From Dermatophagoides farinae (lineage: Eukaryota > Arthropoda > Arachnida > Sarcoptiformes > Pyroglyphidae): a DNA stretch of 64,000 bases. How positions within the stretch are numbered: position 1 is the first letter of the stretch; every line of letters begins with the position of its first letter. Positions 1 to 14,427 of the stretch are shown here, one piece after another. The translations under genes were made by a program, and so were the position numbers. The notes beneath the pieces were generated by a model. That model was not told the origin of the DNA. It searched no databases and saw only the letters and a program-made list of their open reading frames with translations. The stretch lies in assembly GCF_024713945.1 (NCBI RefSeq), contig NC_134683.1, positions 1,726,501 through 1,790,500 of the forward strand. Direction: 5' to 3'.

Positions 1-3000
1 GTGTTTTTAATTCATCATGATGATGATGATGGTAATGTTGGTGGTGTGGTGGTGATGGTGGACATTGATACTTTGTAATAAAATATTAAACTAAAAAAAA
101 AAAATTAAACTTGACGAATGTAAAAATATAATCATGGTTGTTATGTAGCTTTGGCTGGCTGGCTAGCTGCTATTTTAACGAAGTAGAAAAAAAAGAAGAA
201 AAAAGAAAAGCTAAAAACTAAATGTTAAAAACTAAAAAGGAAAAAAAAGATAAAGTTGAACAGAATGAATTTTTTTTTGTTCCTTTCTTGATATATTGAT
301 GGTTGATTTTTTTTCGGTTCAGTTTGGTTATGGCTAAATGGAATTTAATCATAATCATCATCATTCTACTTTTTTTGAGTGTTCATTGGATAAATGTGTG
401 TGTGTGTCTGCATTTTAGCTTATAACCCGCTTGATGATCATTGCTTGAAATTTTTTTGTTGTTGTTTTTTTTCATCATCATTCATTTCTGCTACTTTGTT
501 TTTATTCATCATCATCATCATCATCATCATCGTAATCATACGCCTTACAAAAAAAACGACGTTCAATCTTCATCAAATTAATGAAAGAAAGAAAGAAAGA
601 AAAAAAATACGAAGAAACTAGAGAGATCTCATCATTTGCCATCTTGATCATCATCATCATCATCGAAAAAAAAGTGACACTTTGTTTCCGAAAATCTTTC
701 AATTCCTATATATTTGTTTTTTTTTTTTTGAGAAATAAAACAAAACAAAAAAATCAACTAATCCGCTTCATATTCATCAGCTATATAATAATTATAATGG
801 TTAAATCTAATTCATTCATTCATGATGATCATGATGACGAAACCAATTGATAATGACGACGACGACGACGACGATGAAGACGATATCGACAATGACAACA
901 ATGTTGATTATGATAATGCTGGATGGCTAGCTAGCTAGCTAGCTGGCTGGCTAGTCAAATTCATCATCACCATTCAATCATGTTACCGTGAATAAAGCCG
1001 AAATTTTTTTTTCTTCTTTTTGTTTAGTTTGTGGTGGTTTTTATTTTCCAATCATCATCAATTCTTTAATGTTGTAAGTCTTCTTCTTTTTTTTTTTTTT
1101 TTTTTTTTTTTGCTAATTTCAAATCTTTTTCTTCACTTCTCTCTTCTTCTTCTTCACAATGTTTATTGTTTTATGAGCATGTGTGTGTGTGTGTGTGTAT
1201 TTTTTCGACTGTCACTTTATATCCATGTTGGTGTGTGATTATTTGTATAATAATAATAATAAATGAATTTAAATTCCAACGTTTCATCATCAATTCCAGT
1301 TAATTTATTACAAATGATTTTTTTTATTTGCTTTCTTGGTATTTATTTTTGGTTTGAAAAAAAGAGAGAAAAATTTTCAAACGTAAAATTTGTTATTTTC
1401 TTTCCTGGATTTCCAATCATCATCATCATCATCATATGAATGGGAAAAATTCGAATCTTTTTTGTTTTTTTTTTGCTGGTTTTATTTTTTCTTGATGGTG
1501 ATTTTCGTACATATTTCATACATATTTATCGCCAAATAATGGCCATCATCATTATCTTTATATGATCATTTTAATCTTAATGACAAATTCATGGTGATGG
1601 CATCACAAGATGGTCAAACTGATTTTTTTTTCTTGTTAATTATTATTATTATTAAAAGTTTATTAAGAATGAAAAGAAAAAAACTAAAATCATAACGGTA
1701 CATAAAATCGTAAAGAGACATCATCATCATCATCATCATCATCGGTTGTCATCAGTATCATCAATCGATTGTGTGTGTGTGTATGTGTGAGGTTGGACAC
1801 CCAAAAAAAAAAAAAACATCCCTCGTCATCATCGTTCGTAATCATTATCGATAGTTGAGCGGAAAAATCAAAATACTTGAGAAAAAGAACCCTTTCTGAT
1901 TTCTTTGAAAAGATAACCATTTTTTTCTTTTTTTTTCATTTTGGATTCAATTCATTTTATTATCATTAAAATGTTGCTGAATAAATGAATTGCTACTAGT
2001 CATGTCAAAATATATTAATGAATGTGTGGCTAATGAAAATAAAATATTCATTCAACCACTGATACAATGTATCATTTCAACATTTCATTGATCTGAACAA
2101 CTGATCATCAATGATCATCAACAACACATCATCATATTCGTACGTGATTAATGTGTTTTCATTTGGAAATAATGATGAAGTGGAATAAAATTAATAAAAA
2201 AAAAATGAAATAACGTCAAATTCCCGTTAATAATTAAGAATGAAAAAAAAGTAAACAGAACAAATTTTCAAACTGTTTTTTTGTTGTTGTTGTTGTTGTT
2301 GTTTTTCATATTTTTGCATTTTTTTTTCTCTTGCAATGATCTTCATTCATTGATTTAATGGGAATTTTTTTTTTGTTGATAAATTCAAGTTTTCCATAAA
2401 AATCACATATTTACCCGGTTATTATGGTTTATCTGGGGCGAAAAAAAAAAATTTTTTTTTCCACATTTCGCAATAAAGAAAAAAAAATTGATCAAATCGC
2501 ACTGGAAAAAAAATGGCACTGGAAATCATTGTCATCATCATTTTCGATAATAATAATAATCATATAATATGTATCATGTGTATATATATATTTGGTTAAT
2601 CATTAATGACGTTATGACGCCACCACATTGGTTTATTTTTTATACAAATCAATAAATCGATAATATATGAATGAATTCAGGAATGAATGAACGATATTCA
2701 TATTCAAATGAATAATGAAGACTTGCCTGTTAATTTTATTTGACAAAATGAAAAAAAACAAACAAAAAAAAAAATTTTTTTTTCTAATTTCCTTCATTAT
2801 CATCATCATCATGTGTATGCATAACTGAACTTTTATTCCAATATAGACTAACTTCAAGGTTTGCATTGTATAAAAATCATTTTTTTTTCACACTATAATG
2901 AAATTCAGTAATCAGTACGAATATGGTGGAAATGTTCACTTTTTTTTCGTTTCGTTTTGTTTTGTTTCGTATTCACATTTCACATTTTTTTTTAAATGTC

Positions 3001-5688
3001 CTATTGGATGTGAACCCCCATTTTTTTTTAAATTTGCCAAAAAATGAAAATTATCGATTGATTAATTTTATAGTTTACCATGTGTGTTTATTATTATTGC
3101 TATATTGTGAGACGGGTTCCATACCCATCGATGAATTTGTTTGGTGTGTGTGCATGTGCACACTTCTCTTTTGTATATTTATATTTGAATGTGGTTGATT
3201 TGTTTTTTTTTGTTGTCGTTGTTGTCGTTATCATCGTCGTTTTTCTTTCCCTCCATCTATCCTATAAATTTATTGATTGAATTTGATCGGTTTTTTTTCA
3301 CATATTGAAAATCTCTGTGTCCATCATCATTGTTTTTTTGACATTAGCAACAAAAAAAAAAAAAAAAATTCTACCGTGCCAGAATACTTGATAACTGCAT
3401 TAATTTATTTTTATCACAGGATTACTGTTGTTGTTGTTGTTTGATTCTTGTTTCAACTATTTACAGCAATTTTTCCGTTCTGTTTTTGTTTTGTTTGATT
3501 GTTGTCATCCAATGTAAATCCAGTTATTTACCTGTTTTTCTTTGGAATATAATATTTATTGTTATATTGCTTATTTGTTTTTGAATGATAAAAAACGAAA
3601 TTTTTTTTTTATTTCTCATTTCACTTGGATATATCACTAACCACCCACCATCATCATCATCATCATCATTGCTGATAATTGTATAATAAGTATCATTTCT
3701 GAGAAATGATAATGATCCCAATTCCTTTTTTTCTCTTTCTTTCATTTTTTTTTCGCCTTTGGCCAAAATTTATATGCCGGATTTTCATATGTTGGAAATC
3801 AAAAATTGACCTTTGATTTGATTGATTTTGTTATTGTTTTTTTTTTGTTTTTTTTTTGCTGATTAAATTATCATCATTGATCACCTGATTATCATCATCA
3901 TCATCATCAATGGTTACGCTGACCTTGTTGACAATGGTGACAATTTTATCAATCAAAAAAATTATTTTTTCTCAAAAAAAAGGTGTACAATACAAAGTGT
4001 ATGTGTGTGTGGTTCGATGACAATTTTCAATGTCAAATTTGTATGATTATTTGCTGTTGTTATTGTTGTTGTTGTTGTTATTTTCAATTGTCTTCAATTT
4101 TTTTTTGTTTTGTTTTCTCTACGCCTCAACACTTTATCGGCCATTATACCGATATATATTTATATTGTAGGTGATAATATGTACATTTATCAAAGTAAAA
4201 AACAAAAAATGAGAGAAAAATTTTTCAAAAGTTGGAGAACCAAAAACAAATTCCCACATATTTTCAAGGCTAAATCGATAATTCATTTGATTATATTAGT
4301 CCAGAATCGATAATTTACCTGCCGTTGTTTTTATTCACTAAACACAAACCTATAAGGCTTCTATATATGTTGCAATCCGAATATGAACGGATTGAGAAAT
4401 GATGATGATGATGATGAGAAAAAAAACTCCCATTCTTTAGTTCTTATTAATCACCCAAATTCCATTATTTTTTTTCTAAAAAAAATCACAAAATTGCAAT
4501 CAATCGATTACATACAGGAAAAAAAAATTAACCGATAAGAATGACAAAGAAAAAAAAATAGAAAATTTATCATTTCAAAATCAACATCAGCAGCAGCAAT
4601 CCAAAAATTTAAAATTGAAAAAAAAATAAAGATGTTGAGTGCGTGGGGCAAGTGTACGAGTATGAGAATGAAAAAAAAATGGAAAAAAAATAATAAAAGA
4701 GTTTAATGACCGTATCCCTAAAATAATGATGATGATCATCATTGTGATTGTGATTTCGATGATGATGTAAAACATAATTTATGTCGCAAACAAATTGAAT
4801 GTAAGAAGAAGACATAAAAGTCGAGTTACAATTACAATTTATGATGATATGCTGTGTGTGTGTGTGTGTGTGTGTTGATGATAATGATGATCAATTATTA
4901 ATTAACAATTTTCTTTTATTTGTTTGTTCTGTTTTCTGAAAGAAACAAACCAAGTGATAAACTGTGTGTGTGTGTATGTGTATGTGTGACTTATCAATTT
5001 TTTTATTTTGTTGCAATTTTTTTTCTTTTCCATCAGTTGATGATCATTAAATTGTTTCATATTTTTTTTTTTCTTCTTCTTCTTCTTCTCGCTTTCTGTT
5101 TATTATTGTTGGATTGATTTTTTTGGTTTTGTTTACTAACAAAAAAAAAAAAGAAAAAAATTTCTCTCCAAAAATTACCTGATGATTATTGTTGTTGTTG
5201 TTGTTATCATCATTGATATTGTAATACTACACACCCAATCTGATTGCGATAAACATTTTGATTCATTTTTCTTGTTATTATTATTATTATTGTTCCATTC
5301 TCGTCAGAATCTTTCGTAATAAATTTTTTTTTGCTGACTGTTTTTTTTTCATGTATAAAAATCAGTGGTAAAAAAAATAATTTTTGTCGTTTGAGAATTT
5401 TTACTTTTTATTCTCATTTTAACCAATTCCTATTGATTTTGAATTTTGTTGATTTAAAATTCATTTTTTTTTTAATTTTCCATTTCCAACAGGTTTTGAT
5501 TAAATGACAACCGAATTAAAACAAAAAGTGTTTGCAAATGTGGCAAATCTGAATTATTGTTTTTTGTTATTTTTTTTTCTTCACCATCACACAAACTGAA
5601 ATTTTCAATGAATTCTTCAAGCACTATAAATACCTGAGAAGAAGAAGAAAAAAAATTTATTTTTTTTAATTATTATTAAAAATTCAAA
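1..5688. other. Low-complexity spacer without a supported gene
   Basis: No convincing coding exon is visible on either strand. The stretch consists of poly-A/T runs, ATC/GAT trinucleotide tracts (for example 495-530, 654-664, 1719-1743), TG runs near 1180-1198 and 4853-4875, a TTG run at 2281-2301, and two patches of GGCT/AGCT tetranucleotides near 147-172 and 920-954. Open frames here encode only runs of H, I, D, F or N that follow the repeats. It could be intergenic DNA, 5' flank of the zinc-finger gene, or intron of a gene beyond the left edge. Confidence 0.7.
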
Positions 5689-7229
5689 ATGATGAATCTA
5701 TTTGAATTAAAAGATAAAAATCTATTACGTATAGATCAGAATAATAATAATATTCAAAACGATTATCATCGATATCATCATCAACATCAACATCATAATT
5801 ATAACCATAACCATAATCGAGTGTCGAATATTCATTCAGTTTATATTCAACAACAACAACAGCAACAGCATCAGCAGCAGCAGAATTATTATCATCATCA
5901 TCATCATCATCATCAGAATCGATTATCATTTCCATCATCATTATCATCAACGCCATCAACAACGGAAATAAATACACATCCATTATCAACGATAGCAGCG
6001 GCAATCTGTAGTATGGATAATCAGGAAAGAAAATCTATTCAAAATCAATTTGAAAATAATAATATACAAGATCCAAATCTATGTTTATTGAATCTAATTC
6101 AACAACAAGCTGATATACGTTTTCAGTCATTATTGAAACGTTATGAAAATTATCTAGCAACAGCAATTGAATCCTGTTTGAATTCTGTACGATCTGTTGA
6201 TCAAATTATTGCTGCTGCTGCGGCTGCAGCAGCAGCAGCATCAGCAGCTGCTGCTTCTTCCTCTGCCGCTACCACCAACAATTCGGATCGCGTGACCACA
6301 TCATCATCATCAACTGCTAACGATGCTGTTCCATCAACCAAATTATCATCAACAACAATACCAATAACTGGTCCATCATCTGGTCATAATCATAATCACC
6401 ATCATAATAGTAATAATCAATTATCATCACTAACAATAGCATTATCAAAATCAAATGAATCAAATTCAAATGATAATGTTATTGATCATCATCAACAGAA
6501 TCATCATAGCTTATTAATGATGAATCAAGCTATAAAAGAATCAATAGATGTGGTTGCCACATATAATTGGTCAAAATTGTTGCAACAACCAACCACATTA
6601 TTACCATTACCACCACCACCACCACCACCTTCATCATTATCACCAACTGAATCATTGTCGTCGTCGTCGTCATCTTCAATGATTATTGGATCATCATCGA
6701 CGACATCTAAATCTTCTTCATTGGTATCAACAAAAATGTCATTATCGAATAATGATATTAAAAATAAAACAAAGAAAACCGATCTCAATAATATTAATGA
6801 TGCTGATGATGATGTCGATGTCGATGTCGATGTTGTTGTCGTTGAAGAAGAAATCGATGATGATGATGATGATGGCGAAGATATCGATGATCAAGATTGT
6901 ATTGAATATGATAATATCATTGATATCGATGATGCTGATCATCATATTGATCATCATCTTAATCATTTTAATCGTGATCAAACTAATCAAAATGAAATCA
7001 TTGATCTAAAAGATCGAAAAACAACAACAATAAATAGAATTGATGTTGAAAAATTTCAATGTGATTGGCCCGGTTGTATACGTAGGTTTCAAACCGAAGA
7101 GATTCTTAATCATCATCGTCGTTTTCATATACGTAAATCAAATTATCAATGTAAACATTGTAGCTTACGATTATTGGATCGTCGTGAATTATTGGAACAT
7201 GTTGTTAATTGTAAGCCAACAGCAACAGC

Positions 7230-7266
<37 letters not shown>

Positions 7267-7983
7267 GCAACAACAACAACAACCAAAGATTGTAATAAAA
7301 ATTTAAATCCAAACCATTTCATATCCTCACCAATAGATGGCGTAAATATGTCAATAAAATCATTTAATTCATCATCAACAGGTAATATTTTCATCATTGA
7401 AAAATTATCCATTAATTAATTTTTATCATTATCACATTTAGGCTTATCTTCATTTCCATCATCATCATCATCATTAACATTGTCTATAGATATGAATGAT
7501 AGAAAAATGTTAATTGATCAATTAATATCACCACGAATGTCAAAGAATCGTGATCTTAAAAAAGCATTATTAGCTGTCAAAACAGATGTGCATCTTACGT
7601 CAATGAATAAAAATCAAATGGAAATCAAATCTGAATCATTATCATCATCATCATCATTATTATCTTCACCCTCATCATCATCATCTTCATCATCATCATC
7701 ATCAACAACAACAACATTAACAAATGATCAACAACAACAATATAAACGAACAAGATATAGCGGTATTGGACGTTATCGTTGTCCATGGCCAGATTGTTCA
7801 TATACACCACATTTTCTTCGTGATTTACGTAGACATATGTTTAAACATACTGGTGATAAACGTTATAAATGTCCACAATGTCGTTTTGTTTCCGTATGGA
7901 AAACATCATTATTACAGCATCAACGTAAAAAACATTCAATAACAATAAACAATGTATCTATTAATACTAATAATAATAACTAA
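5689..7983 (+). CDS. C2H2 zinc-finger protein with long homopeptide tracts (2 exons)
   Basis: Exons 5689-7381 and 7442-7983 join across a 60-bp GT..AG intron (7382-7441), rebuilding a Gly codon and giving 744 residues. Four zinc fingers are visible: C458/C463/H476/H480; a C2HC finger C488/C491/H504/C508; C678/C683/H696/H700; and C708/C711/H724/H729. The last two are joined by a TGDKRYK linker, close to the classical TGEKPYK, which points to nucleic-acid binding in the nucleus. The N-terminal half is low complexity: N/H-rich, polyQ, polyH, a polyA run near residues 175-190, polyS, a polyproline run and D/V/E blocks, with polyT between finger pairs. The start at 5689 is the first of two adjacent ATGs. 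It is probably a transcription factor, but the repeats hide any orthology, so no name is given. Intron retention would end the protein at a stop near 7419. Confidence 0.85.
7382..7441 (+). other. 60-bp intron of the zinc-finger gene
   Basis: The donor GTAATA follows CAACAG, and the acceptor CACATTTAG precedes GCTTATCT. Removal keeps phase 1 and links two zinc-finger-bearing frames that are otherwise out of register. Its length matches the short introns of the JNK gene. Confidence 0.8.
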
Positions 7984-8321
7984 AAAAAAAAAGTTCCAAT
8001 TCATCATTGCCACCAATGATCTTTATTAAACGACCATTGACGACCAAAAAAAAAAACTGACAACGACACTAATTTGAACTCAATCAAAAAAAAAAAAAAA
8101 AAAACAAACAAACAAATGACAGAGCTTAAACATAAAAAAAAATCAAAATTTAAAAATCAAAATTTAAAATTTGTAAAATTTTAATTTTCCATTTATCATC
8201 AACATCATTTGAATGAAATATATATTTGTCACATTCATTTATTACTTTCATACACTGAAAAAAAACTACTACTGCTACTAGGTCATTTTTTTTCTTTAAA
8301 AAAAAAATTTTTCTGTTTGTT
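7984..8321. other. Convergent 3' flanks of the zinc-finger and UGT genes
   Basis: A-rich sequence between two convergent genes. On the minus strand an AATAAA lies at 8238-8243, about 80 bp past the UGT stop, and is a plausible polyadenylation signal. No gene is visible. Confidence 0.6.
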
Positions 8322-9671
8322 TTAATTATTTTTTTGATTTATTTTTTTTTTTTGGTTTTGATATTTCTCACAAATTTCTTCAACACGTTTGGCCAATTTT
8401 TCTTTATCATTTTCTGATCCACGTATACGTTCGCCAATTTTTGCCATTCGTTCTGTTAATTGTTCATCATCCAATAATCGTTGAATGGTATCCAAAAATT
8501 CTTTTTCACTTGATTCAAATGGATTTAATCGTGCACCAAGACCAACTTCAACTAAACGTTGTGCATTATCAAATTGATCATCAAATGTTGGTAAAATGAG
8601 CATTTTTTTGCCAAAATAAAATGATTCCGTTACCGTATTATTACCACCATGTGTAATGACCAAATCGACCAATGGTAATATGGCTTTTTGTGGTAGAAAT
8701 TTATCGCCCCACATATTTTCTGATAGATCATATTCCATTGGTCCTTTTGAAACAATAAATCGATTTGGTGATTTACTAAAAATGCCCACCAATCGTTTCA
8801 TTAGGCCAACGTTTGAACATCCAAACGATCCCATTGAGAATAGAATCAATTTGCCCGGTTTATTACGAATCGATTCTGGAATATCGAATTGTTGTTGTGC
8901 TGTTTTCCGCATAAGATTGTCGACACCAAAGATATTTTCAGGTAATTCATTCATTTCTTGATATCGCATTTCAAGTGGCCACATATAAATATTCAAATAT
9001 GGTGATAATGGATGAAGACGATTATTCAATGGTTGCATTCCTTTTTCCATTGAATATTCATTAATATCATTAAACAATGATTCGTAAGCTTTATTTGTTC
9101 TTTGTTGAAATTCTTGCCATTGTTTCTTATCACCATTCGATGGTAAACCTGAATAAAATGGTGGTAAACGTGGATCCATAATCATTGCTTGTGGTGCAGC
9201 AGAAAAAAGCCATATCCATGGTATACCGGACATTATAATGGCCGGACAGCTTATATAACAATCACTAATAATCAAATCTGGCCGGATATCTTCAATCGAT
9301 TTACGATAAATATCTTCAACACTACGTTGTTGATCAAACATCGTACGAAACACTGTCGGATTCAATTGTTCCATCTGTTCAACTGGTGACAGACTATATA
9401 GTTTTGCATTATGAGATAAAAACCATTGCCAGAATTCAATTTTTTCACCAGATTCATTCTCTATAGTTGGTTTTGGCATACGATAATGACATTCTTCAAA
9501 ACCAAATGGTTTTAAACGGCCAGCAAATTCTTCGTCAATTAAAAACACAACATCATGACCATGATCACGAAGTTTATCGCAAAGTCCTTGACAAGCATTT
9601 ATATGACCAACAGCATTCATAACAATCGCAAGTATTCGATATCGTGGTCGTTGTTGTTCTTGTTGACTCAT
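8322..9671 (-). CDS. UDP-glycosyltransferase, cytosolic type, intronless
   Basis: A single 449-residue frame. UGTs transfer sugar from a UDP-sugar to small lipophilic molecules, a phase-II detoxification step. The N-terminus has the acceptor-side pattern with the expected catalytic His at 23 (VGHINACQGL). The C-terminal half has the nucleotide-sugar-binding signature around HGGNNT (341-346), followed by P-x-F-D-D-Q-x-D-N-A. No N-terminal signal peptide and no C-terminal membrane anchor are visible, unlike typical insect or vertebrate ER UGTs; the tail is a charged K/Q/N-rich helix. This short soluble form resembles the UGTs of spider mites, which were proposed in the literature to derive from bacterial genes. 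That origin is knowledge of the family, not shown here. The start is the only ATG ahead of the conserved beta strand, and an AATAAA lies just past the stop. The endogenous substrate is unknown. Confidence 0.93.
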   Translation of the reverse strand: MSQQEQQRPRYRILAIVMNAVGHINACQGLCDKLRDHGHDVVFLIDEEFAGRLKPFGFEECHYRMPKPTIENESGEKIEFWQWFLSHNAKLYSLSPVEQMEQLNPTVFRTMFDQQRSVEDIYRKSIEDIRPDLIISDCYISCPAIIMSGIPWIWLFSAAPQAMIMDPRLPPFYSGLPSNGDKKQWQEFQQRTNKAYESLFNDINEYSMEKGMQPLNNRLHPLSPYLNIYMWPLEMRYQEMNELPENIFGVDNLMRKTAQQQFDIPESIRNKPGKLILFSMGSFGCSNVGLMKRLVGIFSKSPNRFIVSKGPMEYDLSENMWGDKFLPQKAILPLVDLVITHGGNNTVTESFYFGKKMLILPTFDDQFDNAQRLVEVGLGARLNPFESSEKEFLDTIQRLLDDEQLTERMAKIGERIRGSENDKEKLAKRVEEICEKYQNQKKKINQKNN

Positions 9672-11306
9672 TTTTGTTTTCTTGACTTTTCACTTAAATG
9701 CTGTGTGCACAACGCTATAAAAATTTCACCAAATTTTAAATGACATTGAAAATGTCTATTCATAGATGACTTTAAATAATAAAATGGAAAAGATAAAAAA
9801 AGAGACAAGTTTGAGCACAAAATCATCATCATCATCATTATCATTATCATCATCAAAATCAATTTTTCCAATAGAGAGAGAGAAAAAAAATGCCGATACG
9901 AACCGTTTGAAGTTTGATTGATCTATGCATATGATAAAAAAAAATGTATATATCAGATTTCGTATGTACTGGACGTATTCAAGATATTTTGATGGTTGAC
10001 AAAAAAAAAATTTCTGGATAAAAAATAATCAATTTCATATATATCATTTCTATTCACTAATTCCTTTTCAAAAAAAAAAAATTCACAAAATAACCATGAA
10101 AAAGGAACGTGTAAGGATTGATTTGCTATTCAATTTTGTGTAAATTAATTAATTAATTAATTAATATTTTTTTAATGATCAATTAATAAGTGAAAATAGT
10201 TTACTATTGTTGTAATTTACACAAACAATGATGATGATTAGTTTTCATTTTTTTATTTTTTTTTTTTTTTTTTTTTTTTGGAAAAAAATTCATTTTTATA
10301 TTAGGTATCATTTTTTTTATGGATTTATAATGGCCATATTTCTCGATAATGAAAACAAAAAATGATCAGATTATACAATATGGATCAATATTATTATTTC
10401 CAAAGAATTGGAGATTAAAATTTATATATTCCAAGAATCTTGTATAATAAAAGTTTGAACAACTATATACATACACAATACACACATACACACACGGATA
10501 CAATTTATTGCAATTCCGTTAGCAATTTAAATCATTGTGTCGTGGGTGTGACTTTTGATGACTCACACACACACACACACACACCACACAGTCAGTCAAT
10601 AAGTTAGTCTTTCTTTCCAGTATAACCAATGTATACATGTTGATAGCAGCAAGCAAACAACAACAACAAAAAACCGCTATACATTTACAATACTACATGC
10701 AGCTAGAAGCTAACAGCTAGTTTATATACATTCAAAAAAAAAAAAAACTAGTAGCACTATTATTAGTCAGTATGGTAGGTATTCATCATCATCATCATCA
10801 TCATCATTTATATTACAATAAATTGTCAATGTTCGAGCCGAGATTGTCTATTTTGAGATTCTTGGATTCTTATATATTATTTATTTATTTATGTATTTTT
10901 TTTTCTTTGATATTCATTAAATAAAAATTCCGATATTTTTTTTCATGATTATCGATATATAAATTTGTCAACTGTATAATGATGATTATGACTAGATAAT
11001 ATTGAAATCCAAAATCATTTCATCATCATCATAATTTTTTTTTTAGTTATAATTGCATTGTTGTGTTGGTGGTGGTGGTGTTCATTTTACCTTCAATCCA
11101 AAGTCTTTTTCAATTATCTCTTCATTTATTATCATTAGAATTTTATTTATATTTAGTATATATCATCAAAAGTTTTTAGAATCAGATACATTCCAAATGT
11201 TTTATCATCATAGCCGTCCGTTTTTTATTGCCATTTTTTTTGTTATTAATGTTGTTGTTAATCAATTAATTATTGTTTCATCTATTCTTAATGTTCAATC
11301 ATCAGA
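9672..11306. other. Intergenic spacer between divergent UGT and JNK genes
   Basis: About 1.6 kb holding the presumed promoters of both genes. Visible repeats are an AATT run near 10143-10165, a CA run at 10564-10584, poly-T near 10255-10280 and an ATC run near 10782-10805. An open frame at 11053-11325 is hydrophobic and overlaps the JNK start in another frame; it shows no conserved feature. Confidence 0.6.
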
Positions 11307-12859
<1,553 letters not shown>

Positions 12860-13181
12860 ACGTTCAATTCTTTTTTTTCGATTCTGGATCAACATACTCT
12901 GGATGGATCAAAATGGCAGCCTGTTGTATCATTCAAATTTAGATCTATTCAATCAACTAAATATAGAGAAAATTTTCAATAATAATAATAATGCAACTAT
13001 AGTAGAAACCAAACTACTACAATTTAATTAATATCTACTTGTTATAACTATTATTGTTATGGCTACAACCAACCAACAACAACAACAACAACAACATCAA
13101 ATTAAACGAAAATTTTCACACTCACAAACATTTTGATTTTAGTCATCATCATTTTTTTTACCATTCAATATTGTTATTGTT

Positions 13182-13261
13182 TTATTTATCAAATTTTTTT
13201 TTTCGTACAAAAATATTTTATCAATTTTTTGAGACAAATGAGACACACATACTTTGATTTT
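13182..13261 (+). repeat. 80-bp direct repeat, copy 1
   Basis: Nearly identical to 14348-14427. Both read TTATCAAA, a T run, CGTACAAAAATATTTT, ATCAATTTTTTG, then GACAAATGAGACACACA and CTTTGATTTT. They differ by about one substitution plus small length changes in the T run and the CA unit. The sequence is complex enough not to be chance repetition of a microsatellite. Confidence 0.85.
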
Positions 13262-14347
13262 ACCTGTAATTTGTAACATGATGATGATAATAATAATAAT
13301 AATAATAAAGTGAAGAGAGAAAAGAAAATCATTCCCAAATGAAATGAAATCACCACCAGTGTCATACATAAAGAATGTTGTTGCTGTGCAATGTTTCAAT
13401 TTTAAGTTGCAATATATACAAATTGAAGCTCATTTTTTTTGACTCACTTTTTTTTCTATTTCAATGACATACACACACACACACACACACATTTGTTGCT
13501 ATTATCGAAGGAAAAATTCATTTGATTATCTCTCATTGAATGATCATCACTTGGATGAGTCACACACACACACACACACAAGCAAGGTCACCAAGAATTT
13601 TGTTGTGAAAATAAAAAAAAACACAAAACGAAGATGATGCGTTTTTTTTTTTTTTTTTTGGTTTCTAGTGTTTGTTTGTTGCATCCTGTCTCTTCTCAAT
13701 TATATCAAATTTTCATTACATGTAAAACACACACAGAATTGCATTCATACAAAAAAGGCTACAATGAATATGAGTGATTTGAATTGACATTGAAAACCAA
13801 AACGAAAAACAGACCAAAAAATTCTATCTGGTAAATGATGATGATGAGCTTATTCAAATTATCGTAACACATATACAAAAAAAAATATCATTACAACTAG
13901 TCACACCGAACACACACACACACAAACGAAAACGACACTTGAATAAATTATTTGTTATACAAAAGAAAAAAAATTCCAATTCAAATTAGTTCCGGATGTT
14001 TACCTGTTTATCTATCTATCAATCCCATTTATCAATTATTATCAAAAAAAAAATTTTTTCCCCACTTGTTATAGAAAACTTTATTACCATTCAATCAATA
14101 AACAAACGAAACAAAAAATGTTTAATGTTTACAGTTCTTTTTTTTTTCTCTTGTTACCACAACAAGCGATCAAAGTTTCATTTCAAACAATTAATGTTGT
14201 CAAATGTTGCTTTTACAAATCATTTTGTTTCATTCTTCATGGAAGAGCAATATATAAGATATATATTCATTCACTCTCTCGCTTCACACTGTAAGCGAAA
14301 TTCTGTTTTTTTTTTTTTTGACACATAATTGATAAATGGGATTGATT

Positions 14348-14427
14348 ATTTATCAAATTTTTTTTTTCGTACAAAAATATTTTATCAATTTTTTGGGACA
14401 AATGAGACACACACATACTTTGATTTT
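14348..14427 (+). repeat. 80-bp direct repeat, copy 2
   Basis: Second copy of the element at 13182-13261, 1166 bp downstream in the same orientation. No terminal inverted repeats or target-site duplications were recognised, so it may be a local duplication or a fragment of a dispersed family. Confidence 0.85.

Noticed and set aside
394-850. Overlapping open frames on both strands near the left edge
   Set aside because: They consist of translated ATC/GAT and poly-A/T repeats (runs of I, D, K, F) with no domain or splice logic.
922-955. AGCT/GGCT tetranucleotide patch as a possible regulatory palindrome
   Set aside because: It behaves as a simple self-complementary microsatellite; a related patch lies near 147-172, and no linked gene is seen.
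6525-7412. Long frames antisense to, or shifted from, the zinc-finger gene
   Set aside because: They are shadows of trinucleotide repeats; the zinc-finger frame explains the region and has Cys/His spacing.
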